From the IMG/VR virus record IMGVR_UViG_3300032177_000076, positions 1 to 22,566 of that record: a DNA stretch of 22,566 bases. The stretch is one strand, 5' to 3'. Under the pieces are notes generated by a model. It searched no databases, was not told the DNA's origin, and was given only the letters and a program-made list of their open reading frames with translations. The position numbers and the translations under genes are program-made. Source of the DNA: a virus. Positions 13,944-20,860 of this stretch are shown here, piece by piece. Numbering within the stretch: the first letter of the stretch is position 1; each line of letters begins with the position of its first letter.

Positions 13944-16301
13944 TTATATATCCTTTTTCGTTGGCTGGTTTTTGCGCATAAGATCGTACGAGTAAAATGT
14001 CATGGCCGGGTAGCGAGCCAGCCCGAGGCCCTTGCCATCTTCGATCGCCGCCGCGATCTCCAGGCAGCGACAGTTGGCGATGTTTTTCGCCGACCCGCTG
14101 GGATCGCCGGGGTAGGCGAGTGCCTCACCATCGACGAAAAATGGCTGATCGAGCGGGATGGGTTTGGCGTAGGTCGCCCCGGCGGCTTTGTGCGAGTCGC
14201 GGACATGGTCATCCCCGGAAGTGATCCAGGACTTGCCAGCGACCGTGGCGTGGCGGAATGATTCGTGCCGACCGGTATTGATCGCACCAGCGGTCTGGGT
14301 GCGGGCGATGGTCAGGGCACGGTCTCGAAATGCGTCGAATGTGCCCGCGACCCGGTCGGTAAGCTGGGCGAGAGACTCACCCTTATCCAGTCCCTCGGTT
14401 AACTGTTGGGCTACCCGGTCGCGGGTTATCTGATTGACCTTGGCGAGCCTGATGTTGGAGACAGTACGTTTGTAGCCGATACGCGATGATCGTTTGACCT
14501 GCTCAACGGCGGCATCAAACGCATCGCCGGCCAGGCCTGCCGATTCGGCCAGGCCCTGGCGGACGCCAAGCTCGGCTGCCCTGCCGTAAAAGGTATTATT
14601 GATAACACGCAGCTTACCATCTTCCACTCGCAGGTCAAAGACTACACGGGCGATGATCTCATTTGGATCGGCCTTGGTGGAGATGGCCTTTTGATTTTTA
14701 AGGGCAGCCTTCAGTTTGGCGGTGAGCAGCCGCTGCTGATGAACAAAGAATAAGCGGATGGCCGAATTATATTCACGCTCAAGTCCGGCCCAGGAGATTA
14801 CCCAGTTTTTCCACAGGCGCAGCCGCTGCTGCTGGTCGGCTTTTTCGGTTTTCTGTTCGGTCAATAAACCCGCCAGCCCACGGGCTGTCTGCGAGTAGTC
14901 CTTGCCCTGATCTCCATCGCCGGTCTCATCTTCAACTTCGCCTTCAGGCAGCGAAGGGCTGAGGATACCTTCGGGTCCGGCCTCGGTGATGTAAGAGGCC
15001 GGGACCTGGCCCATGGGTATCCACCATTCATCGCCCCAGGGGATTTTGGCTACATCATAAGGCAGATCGTGGGCCTCGATGAGCTGATTGAGAGGGACGC
15101 CCGCCTGGGTGAACTTGAGGGTCTTTTCCGCCACCTCGCGGATGGACTCCTGTACGGTCGGATGCTGGTCGGTGTCAAACCAGAGGAATACCCTTTGCCG
15201 GCCGGCGATGGCTTTAGTCCTCGCGGCGCGGTAACAACTTTTTTTCGCGGGACTGGCGGGGCCGTGGTAGGTCTTGGCCGATAACGGAGTGACGCCGGGC
15301 GTGTCGGAGGCGTAGAAACGAGATAAGATGCCGCTGGCGATGTTGCCGGCGAAGAGCTGGCTTAGCGGGATGATCGTGTTAAAGATAAAGTCACGCTGGG
15401 CCGGGCCGTGGGCGTACTGGGCCTCGGTGACGAGCCCGACCAGCTCGGGCGGGACGGAGAATGTGGAGCATAACTTAAGGTCGGTCATCCGAGAGATTTC
15501 GGCGACCTGCATATCGACCATTTTTAACGCCATGGTTTTTACATCCATGCCGCCGGTGAGGATGACTGTGCGCTTGGTCTTGCGGGGGCCCCTGTGGCGG
15601 GAGTCGATAGTGGAGCGAACGAGGTTGACTTCTTCCGGCGTCGGCCGTCCGGGCATGGTAAGGATTAGGCCCGGCTCAGCTCCGTTCTGAAGAGCGGCTG
15701 AGTTGAACATGCTGGCGGCGTAACCGTAGTTGATCGATAGGCTGGCCGCATTGAGCGGGCCGAGGCCGTGGAACCGGCTGTAGGGATTGAAATTTTTCCA
15801 CTGGTGGACCTCGTCGAGGTCAAAGACGGCTCGCTGGCCGCCTTGCCCGCGAAATTCCCAGCCGGTTAACTGGCCTGAATCGGAGCCGTTGGATGTTACT
15901 GGGTGCATCTGTGAGCCGGGTACGACCATGATCTCCTTCGGACGGCGGCCGTCCATCTCGGTGAACAGCCAGAAGACGTCACGGCCGAGGGCGTAGTGGC
16001 CGATGGTCGAGGTGACGAACTGCTCCCAACTCAGCCTTGGGTTGTCGAACAGCAGATTCCAGGCTGAGCCGGACTCGATGATCTTATCGTCAAAATCGGA
16101 GATTACGGGAAAGAGGCCCGCTATTCCATCGATGAGCTTGTTAACGCAGGCAAAGACCAACTCTACCTGGCTGTAAGGCCTGGTGGGGTTGTCGGCGGCT
16201 AGATCAGTATCGGATTCGTCCAGCCTATTGTCCCATGCGTAGGCCAACGCGGCGCCGAATGATTTGGTTATCCATGATTTTATTGTACTTTTAAAGGACA
16301 T
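13944..16301 (-). CDS. Portal protein fused to a Mu gpF-like (MuF) minor head domain
   Basis: A 785-aa fusion. Residues ~1-400 are an HK97-family portal: YSQVELVFACVNKLIDGIAGL near the start, GRDVFWLFTEMDGRRPKEIMVVP, FNPYSRFHGLGPLNAA, and a wing/stem segment ISRMTDLKLCSTFSVPPELVGL. After an acidic linker (~455-475) and a helical region, residues ~640-755 form a MuF domain: TIARTQTAGAINTGRHESF, W-(x)4-DDHVRDSHKAAG, YPGDPSG and NCRC. The portal is the DNA-entry ring; MuF proteins are minor head or ejected proteins, normally a separate gene. The Shine-Dalgarno is weak (GAGAAAA inside an A/T stem). Confidence 0.9.
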   Translation of the reverse strand: MSFKSTIKSWITKSFGAALAYAWDNRLDESDTDLAADNPTRPYSQVELVFACVNKLIDGIAGLFPVISDFDDKIIESGSAWNLLFDNPRLSWEQFVTSTIGHYALGRDVFWLFTEMDGRRPKEIMVVPGSQMHPVTSNGSDSGQLTGWEFRGQGGQRAVFDLDEVHQWKNFNPYSRFHGLGPLNAASLSINYGYAASMFNSAALQNGAEPGLILTMPGRPTPEEVNLVRSTIDSRHRGPRKTKRTVILTGGMDVKTMALKMVDMQVAEISRMTDLKLCSTFSVPPELVGLVTEAQYAHGPAQRDFIFNTIIPLSQLFAGNIASGILSRFYASDTPGVTPLSAKTYHGPASPAKKSCYRAARTKAIAGRQRVFLWFDTDQHPTVQESIREVAEKTLKFTQAGVPLNQLIEAHDLPYDVAKIPWGDEWWIPMGQVPASYITEAGPEGILSPSLPEGEVEDETGDGDQGKDYSQTARGLAGLLTEQKTEKADQQQRLRLWKNWVISWAGLEREYNSAIRLFFVHQQRLLTAKLKAALKNQKAISTKADPNEIIARVVFDLRVEDGKLRVINNTFYGRAAELGVRQGLAESAGLAGDAFDAAVEQVKRSSRIGYKRTVSNIRLAKVNQITRDRVAQQLTEGLDKGESLAQLTDRVAGTFDAFRDRALTIARTQTAGAINTGRHESFRHATVAGKSWITSGDDHVRDSHKAAGATYAKPIPLDQPFFVDGEALAYPGDPSGSAKNIANCRCLEIAAAIEDGKGLGLARYPAMTFYSYDLMRKNQPTKKDI

Positions 16302-16314
16302 TTAATTTTCTCAG

Positions 16315-17682
16315 TTAAATTAAGATACATTCGGGGGTAACTGCCGGCTGCCAGGCGGCCTCGTTGCAACACGCGCATGCCCAAAACTCATCGGCGTGAC
16401 CTTCGTCCGTTTGGGCCGCATCGTAACGGACGTTGCCGGAAATCGTGACGGTTTTGCGAATCGAATGGAAGCTCTCCCTGATCTGCGGATCGTCCGGGAC
16501 GCGGATAAGTTTATCCTCAAACCGGCCGAGAGTGATGGAGGCCAGGTGCTCCTTAACGGTCGAAGTGAATTTGATTTTCTCAACGCGATGCTCGCCAAAT
16601 TCTTTTTGCAGCGACTCGACGAGCATGTCGCCAATTCCCGTGGCGTCGATACAAGCGCGGGCGATGTTGCGATTAAGCAGCAGGTCGCTTGCGACCTTGA
16701 GCTGGACATGATAAGGGGTTTTTTTGAGCCGGATGATCTTGCGGGCGATGAGTACATCGCCGGCCAGCTCGGCGATCCAGAATACGGTCAGGTGCTTTTC
16801 GCGACCGATATCGCCGCCCAGGTAATAAGTGCGCTGGCCCACGGCGTGGGGGATAAGGTCGCGCAGGCAGTCGGGACTTTCGCACGATTGATACGTGTCG
16901 TAAGAAATAAGCGTACTGGCGGCGGCCGAGGGGACGCACATATATTCCTGGTTAAAGGCATCTTCGCTTCGGCAGCGTGCCCGGCAGTCGGCCAGGAACT
17001 CCCGGCGAACAGCCGGGTCGATGTGGTCGAGCTTGCGTATCTTTTCGGCCAGGCCCTGCTCGACCGCTACGGTGATCGGGGTAAGATGATAAGACCAGTT
17101 GAGCGTTTTTAACTCGCGGGCGGTAGCCAGGCCGTCGGCTATCTTGCGGGCCTTCTTAACGAGATTGTCAAACTCGGAGCCCTCGCCGTTGCGAGTGGTG
17201 AGTATCTTGATATCATAGCCCCATGTGGTCGCGGGCAGGGCGGCGTCAAGCATCAAACCGGGCGAGTCGTGCCAGTCGAACTCGTCCAGGCAAACATCGC
17301 CACCCTTCGAACGGAACCGGCGGGGATTGCTGCTCATGCAATTGATTCGCGAACCGTTGGGGAACTCGACTACGTAGTTGTTGTATTTATAGCCTTTGTC
17401 ATCTTCAAGAGATTCGGTGAACTCTTTGACGACGGTCTCTATCAGCTCGCACCATTGACGACAGTACGCGGCGAACTCCATAGCGGCCGATTCATCGGCA
17501 CTGCTAAACCAGTAGTCGCGGCGGTGGTCGATCTTGTTACGCAAACCGCAGGCGGAGTAAGATTCAGCGTAGGTGGCGCCGATACGACGTGACTTGTCCC
17601 ATAGCTTGCTGGCAGAGCCATCCTGTATCCAGGCCCGCTGGTAAGGGAGGAAGTATTTATTTGATAACAATAAGTCGGTCAC
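16315..17682 (-). CDS. Terminase large subunit (Mu gp28-like)
   Basis: A 455-aa packaging ATPase/nuclease. The start YFLPYQRAWIQDGS leads into Walker A KSRRIGATYA (30-39); Walker B is LDEFD (132-136), with a coupling motif ILTTRNG (~160-166). The RNase H-like nuclease carries GGDIGR (Asp291), CIDATGIGD (Asp346) and GHADEFWA (Asp431), so all three acidic residues are present. The wording of the ATPase motifs (YQ...D...KSRRIG) is that of Mu-type gp28 proteins rather than HK97 TerL. The start codon is GTG, overlapping the TGA of the small subunit (GTGA), with AGGAG 10 nt upstream. Confidence 0.93.
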   Translation of the reverse strand: MTDLLLSNKYFLPYQRAWIQDGSASKLWDKSRRIGATYAESYSACGLRNKIDHRRDYWFSSADESAAMEFAAYCRQWCELIETVVKEFTESLEDDKGYKYNNYVVEFPNGSRINCMSSNPRRFRSKGGDVCLDEFDWHDSPGLMLDAALPATTWGYDIKILTTRNGEGSEFDNLVKKARKIADGLATARELKTLNWSYHLTPITVAVEQGLAEKIRKLDHIDPAVRREFLADCRARCRSEDAFNQEYMCVPSAAASTLISYDTYQSCESPDCLRDLIPHAVGQRTYYLGGDIGREKHLTVFWIAELAGDVLIARKIIRLKKTPYHVQLKVASDLLLNRNIARACIDATGIGDMLVESLQKEFGEHRVEKIKFTSTVKEHLASITLGRFEDKLIRVPDDPQIRESFHSIRKTVTISGNVRYDAAQTDEGHADEFWACACCNEAAWQPAVTPECILI

Positions 17683-18248
17683 GTTGCGGCGACTCCTAAA
17701 TGAGCGTCAACGATCTCCTGGATTAATTTGCGATCAACTCCCGCCTTAGTGAGTTTTTGTTTCGTACTGGCGGCGGCGGCTTTGGCCCTGGCGGCGGTCC
17801 GGTCCTGGAGGTATTTATCAGCCGTGATAGACACGTAAGCACAGTCCTTACAGGTTTTGGCAAGCTCGGATATCTGCTTTGGCGTAAGGTCATTGGATAT
17901 CGCCAGCTCGATGGCCTGGGCGGTGATCAGCTCAACCACTGCTTTTTGCGTCTCGCTTGGCGTTTGATCATCGAGGGTAGTCATAATGTTTCGCACTATG
18001 ACTCCCTTGTGCTTCATCATCCCCAACACGACGAACGGCTGAGCCCAGCGGCCTATCGCGGACTCAGAGATGTTATGACCTTTTTGCACACAATAAGCGG
18101 CCAGGTCCTCGTAACGCGGCTTGCCCTGTCGCTCGCCCGGCCCGTCGAAATCCGGCGGCCACTGGCCATCCACGACCATGCGGACCAATATATCACGCAG
18201 GTCGGCGGGCAGTGTGTCAATAGTGCTATGCGATCTTCTTTTTGCCAT
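17679..18248 (-). CDS. Mu gp27-like small terminase subunit (DUF3486-like)
   Basis: A 189-aa protein beginning MAKRRSHSTIDTLPADLRDILVRM, the opening characteristic of DUF3486/Mu gp27 proteins: Arg-rich, SxIDxLP, then a helix. An HTH-like region follows (YEDLAAYCVQKGHNISESAIGRWAQPF; 'S.S.IGRW' is typical). The C-terminal half is helical and Ala/Lys-rich. It recognises phage DNA and assists the large subunit, encoded next with a 4-bp overlap. Its own leader has only TTGGAAA far upstream, so it may depend on coupling with the preceding gene 7 bp away. Confidence 0.85.
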   Translation of the reverse strand: MAKRRSHSTIDTLPADLRDILVRMVVDGQWPPDFDGPGERQGKPRYEDLAAYCVQKGHNISESAIGRWAQPFVVLGMMKHKGVIVRNIMTTLDDQTPSETQKAVVELITAQAIELAISNDLTPKQISELAKTCKDCAYVSITADKYLQDRTAARAKAAAASTKQKLTKAGVDRKLIQEIVDAHLGVAAT

Positions 18249-18255
18249 GATGGTT

Positions 18256-18561
18256 TTATATTTCCAAAGCCGGGTCGGTCATGGTACCCTCGGCGATCTC
18301 CTTGCCCCTGTCCGTCAAGATGACGACCTTCTCGTCAAAAGAAACCATGCCGCCGATCTTGTCATCGATGAACGCGATGTAGTTTTTTTGCTTCAGGTAA
18401 AAAATATCTTTGAGGAAAAGCTGTTTATCGTAAGTTGGATCGCCGCACAATGTGCGATATAGCGTGTCGAGCCGGACGGGCGTGGGGTAAAAGTGGCCGA
18501 GGTTGAATACAACCATGCCTCGCTGTTGTTTGATCTTAATCGCTTGCAGTGATTTATCCAT
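18256..18561 (-). CDS. Mu gp26-like winged-helix phage protein
   Basis: A 101-aa protein with helix-turn-helix character. A segment ending RLDTLYRTLCGDP is followed by a helix LFLKDIFYLKQKNYIAFIDDK, a beta wing MVSFDEKVVILTDRGKEIAEG and an acidic end. This is the pattern of the small family encoded between the DUF2730 and DUF3486 genes in Mu-like phages (Mu gp26 position). Its exact role there is not known to me; location suggests a part in packaging or its regulation. AAAGG lies 8 nt before the ATG, and the start overlaps the preceding gene by 8 bp. Confidence 0.75.
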   Translation of the reverse strand: MDKSLQAIKIKQQRGMVVFNLGHFYPTPVRLDTLYRTLCGDPTYDKQLFLKDIFYLKQKNYIAFIDDKIGGMVSFDEKVVILTDRGKEIAEGTMTDPALEI

Positions 18562-18949
18562 TGTTGTTGCCTTTCTGGAATTTGGCCGCTATTTGGCTGG
18601 CGATCTGGCCGCAGATATCCGGCAGCTTCTCGATGATCGTGAGTTGGCCTTCCATTCGGTTTAGGATGGATGTAACGGTCTTTAGCTCGCTGCGTGAGAC
18701 GGCCTCGCCACGAACCCAATCTTCCTTTGAGACCGTAGTACGATTGCAATCAACTTTGCAGTCGGAGATTCGCTGGGTTATCTTTTTTAACTCATTTTCG
18801 GATTCAGCGATACGGCTGTCCTGCTGATCGATTCGCTGGCTGAAAACAGCCAGGCCCTGTTTGATGGACCGCAAGTAGATTATTATCATGCCGCCGATTA
18901 TTGACAGTAAGAAGTTGACGATAATGTCCCAACTCATTTGGTTTTCCAT
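18554..18949 (-). CDS. Mu gp25-like membrane-anchored coiled-coil protein (DUF2730-like)
   Basis: A 131-aa protein with an N-terminal membrane segment at ~9-26 (IIVNFLLSIIGGMIIIYL) followed by a coiled coil and a terminal helix (SELKTVTSILNRMEGQLTIIEKLP). This is the layout of DUF2730/Mu gp25, encoded just before the gp26-gp27-gp28 packaging genes, as here. The function of the family is unsettled. The ATG has AGGAG 4 nt upstream, and a second GGA occurs 11 nt further back (CAAGGAACATCAAGGAG), but I see no stem around it. Confidence 0.8.
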   Translation of the reverse strand: MENQMSWDIIVNFLLSIIGGMIIIYLRSIKQGLAVFSQRIDQQDSRIAESENELKKITQRISDCKVDCNRTTVSKEDWVRGEAVSRSELKTVTSILNRMEGQLTIIEKLPDICGQIASQIAAKFQKGNNNG

Positions 18950-19000
18950 AGGGCTCCTTGATGTTCCTTGCTTAAAAGTTTACGGTTTATGCAAATTCAA

Positions 19001-19678
19001 CTAGGCCTCCGGGGCCAGGGCTACCGGGACCACGGGCGTCGGCTGGACGATAACAATCTGTCGCTTGATCGGGATACGCTCGGCGTTGACGAGCAGCTCG
19101 GTTTGAGGCGATTGAACGGACGTTTGAGCGGCCTTGAATGTGTTTAGCTCGGCGGTTTTGCCTTGATCGCGGAGGTATTGAGCAAGTAGCTCGTTGCCCT
19201 GGACTACCTCCTTTAATGCATCGCTCTTCTGGCGGGCCAGGGCGATCCAGTCGATGAGCTTCTTGCCGCCGATACCGGCGCCGCCAAAACCGAGGGCGAT
19301 GATTAGCTGTGATGCGAGCGAGAGGCCGCCCTCGGCGGCGTTAAACACATCCTGGGCGGCCGGCCGACGGGCCGCATCGGCGGCGGCCTGAGCGGCGGTA
19401 GTATCGTAGTCGGCGATCTCGGGGGTTTGAGGCATACCGCTATAAGCAAGCGAGGCGGCGGTGCCCACAACTATTTGTTTGGCGGCCTCGGAGCCGGGCT
19501 CCAGCCCTAAGTCGGCGGCGGACCGGGCGGCCTGGTGAGTGGCAAAGGCGAGCTGCTTTTGCGATTCGGTGGGGGCAAACCGTAGGCCGCCGCAGCCGGG
19601 CAGGGTAAACGCCAGGGCCGTGAAGATACAAAGGGATAACAACGCGGGAAAGATTTGGCGGGATGGATTGATGTTCAT
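19001..19678 (-). CDS. Predicted lipoprotein, possible lysis-region protein
   Basis: A 225-aa protein with a signal peptide and lipobox (hydrophobic ~9-25, then LPGC with Cys29), so probably anchored in a membrane. It carries a second hydrophobic stretch at ~125-145 (LSLASQLIIALGFGGAGIGGKKLIDWI), a helical region after it and a Pro/Val-rich end. In Mu-type genomes the genes preceding gp25 encode lysis functions (endolysin, holin, Rz/Rz1), so a spanin- or holin-like role is possible, but no endolysin is visible. The ATG at 19678 is chosen because AAGGAA lies 8 nt upstream, inside a perfect hairpin (19681-19698), and because it gives a good signal peptide. Confidence 0.65.
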   Translation of the reverse strand: MNINPSRQIFPALLSLCIFTALAFTLPGCGGLRFAPTESQKQLAFATHQAARSAADLGLEPGSEAAKQIVVGTAASLAYSGMPQTPEIADYDTTAAQAAADAARRPAAQDVFNAAEGGLSLASQLIIALGFGGAGIGGKKLIDWIALARQKSDALKEVVQGNELLAQYLRDQGKTAELNTFKAAQTSVQSPQTELLVNAERIPIKRQIVIVQPTPVVPVALAPEA

Positions 19679-19680
19679 AG

Positions 19681-19698
19681 TTATGGTTCCTTCCATAA
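19681..19698 (-). promoter_or_regulatory. Shine-Dalgarno in perfect hairpin hexaloop, lipoprotein gene
   Basis: On the transcript TTATGG-AAGGAA-CCATAA forms a perfect 6-bp stem with hexaloop AAGGAA carrying the ribosome binding site, two bases before the ATG at 19678. A GGA in a hexaloop over the Shine-Dalgarno is the form of site bound by CsrA-family repressors, and the upstream gene encodes a CsrA-like protein. Confidence 0.6.
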
Positions 19699-19724
19699 TC
19701 AGGTGACTTAACAGGCTTCCGAGC

Positions 19725-19913
19725 CTATTGTTTTTTTTTGGCGTTAGACCTTACGATTGTGATATTGGCAGGACACTCCAAAATGATTCTGATAAACGAA
19801 CAACGGTCGCTCGGATGTAATTGTATCGATCCGATAGCGGTCGGGTGTCCTGGCACTCCAAGGAAAACTTTTTCGTGTTTGTATAGCGTAAGTGTAAGCC
19901 GTTTGGTTCGCAT
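19725..19913 (-). CDS. csrA: CsrA-like RNA-binding translational regulator
   Basis: A 62-aa protein of CsrA size. Its pattern matches a CsrA subunit: RLTLTLYKHEKVFLG (CsrA: LTRRxGExxxIG), then an extended loop, SFIRIILECPANITIVR (CsrA: VRIGIEAPKDVSVHRE), ending NAKKKQ. The RNA-contacting Arg equivalent to R44 is kept (Arg55), but the N-terminal LTRR pair is LTLY, so half the classical binding surface differs. CsrA dimers bind GGA in hairpin loops and block or stabilise mRNAs. The ATG at 19913 is preferred over one five codons upstream because GGAGGT is 7 nt before it. It is the first gene of the minus-strand cluster. The family call is by eye; an unrelated small beta protein is the alternative. 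Confidence 0.65.
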   Translation of the reverse strand: MRTKRLTLTLYKHEKVFLGVPGHPTAIGSIQLHPSDRCSFIRIILECPANITIVRSNAKKKQ

Positions 19914-19918
19914 GATAT

Positions 19919-19932
19919 GTACCTCCATGTAC
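19919..19932 (-). promoter_or_regulatory. CsrA-type GGA hairpin over the csrA-like gene's own Shine-Dalgarno
   Basis: On the transcript GUAC-AUGGAG-GUAC forms a 4-bp stem with the Shine-Dalgarno GGA in a hexaloop. The 12-mer GUACAUGGAGGU matches the published CsrA SELEX consensus RUACARGGAUGU at 10 of 12 positions by my count. It suggests autoregulation. Confidence 0.6.
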
Positions 19933-19945
19933 GTTTACTCAGTCA

Positions 19946-19961
19946 GCCCGGTCCGCCGGGC
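19946..19961 (-). promoter_or_regulatory. Second GGA-loop hairpin in the csrA-like leader
   Basis: On the transcript GCCCGG-CGGA-CCGGGC forms a very stable 6-bp GC stem with tetraloop CGGA, about 28 nt upstream of the Shine-Dalgarno GGA. CsrA dimers commonly bridge two such GGA sites. The same DNA read on the plus strand has a TCCG loop. Confidence 0.5.
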
Positions 19962-19984
19962 CGATTTTAAGCATGGAGGCGGGC

Positions 19985-20031
19985 GCAAAAAAAGCCCGCC
20001 ACCGGTATCAAAGAGTCTCGGTCAACGGGCT
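19985..20031 (-). terminator. Possible minus-strand intrinsic terminator
   Basis: On the minus strand AGCCCG pairs with CGGGCT across a loop of about 25 nt and runs straight into TTTTTTT. The alternative local pairing GGCGGGC/GCCCGCC (19978-20000) encloses the T-run in its loop, so the two folds are mutually exclusive, as in attenuators. It could isolate the csrA-like cluster from genes to the right. Confidence 0.4.
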
Positions 20032-20220
20032 GATTAAGCACGTTTGTGGAGATGCAACTCCACGGGAATTTTATCAAACAAACACAGGATATAAATAAGC
20101 CGCCGATTTCGCAAGGGGAAAAATGGGAATTTGTAAAAAAAATGTTTGTGGTAACGCATTGCAAAATAAGGAGTTATGATGTGAGTCGAAAAAAATATGT
20201 AATTTTTGCAAAAAAACAGC

Positions 20221-20249
20221 TTGACAAGCTATGCGATATATCGTATAGT
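20221..20249 (+). promoter_or_regulatory. Strong sigma70-type promoter with operator-like palindrome
   Basis: TTGACA (20221-20226) and TATAGT (20244-20249) are separated by exactly 17 bp. The spacer contains the perfect palindrome CGATATATCG (20234-20243), extended imperfectly to ATGCGATATATCGTAT, an operator-like dyad. It would drive the gene at 20306. Confidence 0.7.
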
Positions 20250-20270
20250 ATTATATAGTGATAGTTAAGC

Positions 20271-20308
20271 GTTGAAACAAAAACAAAAACGAATGGAGAA
20301 AAAAAATG
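20271..20308 (+). repeat. Twin leader, copy 1
   Basis: A 38-bp segment ending in the ATG at 20306 matches 20601-20638 at 35 of 38 positions: GTTGAAACAAAAACAAAAAC then GAATGGAGAAAAAAAATG. It is an A-rich, G-poor, probably unstructured leader with GGAG 8 nt before the start. Confidence 0.85.
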
Positions 20309-20548
20309 AAAGCCAGGAAAAACAAAAAACACCGACTGGGAAACTTTACGGGCAGGCAGGCATACAAACAACTGATCAATAATGATTTGGATTGGTACAT
20401 AGTGCAATACACCGATGGCTCTTTTGATTGCACACATCGGACGGGCCTGTCTAGCATACTTGAGTGCGGAGCCGACCCGGCAGATTATGATATCTCGGAG
20501 TTGTATCAATGTTGGAACGGCCAGGCACTGGGTGAGTGCCCGTGGTAG
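20306..20548 (+). CDS. Small protein of unknown function
   Basis: An 80-aa protein starting with a basic stretch (MKARKNKKHRLGNFTGRQAY), then a central WYIVQYTDGSFDCTHRTGLSS that looks like two beta strands, and an acidic Tyr/Asp-rich C-terminal half ending ALGECPW. No family recognised. It lies 57 nt after a strong promoter with an operator-like dyad and has a GGAG ribosome binding site, so expression is likely. It is probably an early or immunity-region gene and shares its leader with the HTH gene downstream. Confidence 0.65.
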   Translation: MKARKNKKHRLGNFTGRQAYKQLINNDLDWYIVQYTDGSFDCTHRTGLSSILECGADPADYDISELYQCWNGQALGECPW

Positions 20549-20600
20549 TTGCCGTTAACCTTGGGGTCGCGTCGTCTGCGGTCCCGAACTTGTGTTAGTG

Positions 20601-20638
20601 ATTGAAACAAAAACAAAATTGAATGGAGAAAAAAAATG
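20601..20638 (+). repeat. Twin leader, copy 2
   Basis: Near-identical to 20271-20308, with differences only at the first base and at two bases before GAATGG. It ends in the ATG of the HTH gene. The duplication covers the leader and ribosome binding site but not the coding regions. Confidence 0.85.
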
Positions 20639-20860
20639 CGCAATCACACCACTCTCCGCCAGGCGGTCCTGGCGGAGCTTGCCAGGCGTAAAGAGCAGGG
20701 CAAGCAGCCCGCTACGGTTAGCGGGCTGGCCCGGGCCATGCACAATGAGGGGCACATGGCAGCCAGCACCGTACACTACTGGCTGCGCGGCCAGGGGCGG
20801 ATCAGCGATGATAAGGTCGATGCGATTTTTAAAAACCTTGGGCTGCAAGTTAAAAGATAG
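20636..20860 (+). CDS. Small helix-turn-helix DNA-binding protein (XRE/Cro-like)
   Basis: A 74-aa protein. Residues ~27-66, ATVSGLARAM...MAASTVHYWLRG and ISDDKVDAIFKNLGL, fit the XRE/Cro HTH plan: turn helix, recognition helix STVHYWLRG, then the helix that begins with ISDDKV and ends in the LGL motif common in small phage and plasmid repressors. It is probably a transcriptional repressor acting on the nearby promoter at 20221 or elsewhere. It has the same leader as the 80-aa gene upstream and would be cotranscribed with it. Confidence 0.8.
   Translation: MRNHTTLRQAVLAELARRKEQGKQPATVSGLARAMHNEGHMAASTVHYWLRGQGRISDDKVDAIFKNLGLQVKR

Larger units (their letters stand above)
19914..20305. promoter_or_regulatory. 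Control region between late minus-strand cluster and plus-strand small genes
   Basis: A 392-bp A/T-rich stretch with no convincing gene. It holds the csrA-like leader hairpins (19919-19961), a terminator-like hairpin at 19985-20031, and a strong plus-strand promoter at 20221-20249. Upstream of that promoter, about 20060-20220 is notably A-rich, with poly-A tracts spaced roughly along one helical face, possibly curved DNA. I cannot place a clear promoter for the minus-strand cluster. Confidence 0.55.

Noticed and set aside
16396-17112. A 238-aa plus-strand frame opposite the large terminase
   Set aside because: Antisense to a gene with complete Walker and nuclease motifs.
19967-20164. A 65-aa minus-strand frame upstream of the csrA-like gene
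   Set aside because: Runs through the terminator-like hairpins, no ribosome binding site, Cys/Phe-rich unnatural composition.
20046-20258. A 70-aa plus-strand frame with GTG start in the control region; also a shorter GTG start near 20180 after AAGGAG
   Set aside because: The strong promoter at 20221 lies inside the frame, the region is A-rich and no family is visible. The short version ends just after the promoter, so at most it is a leader peptide.
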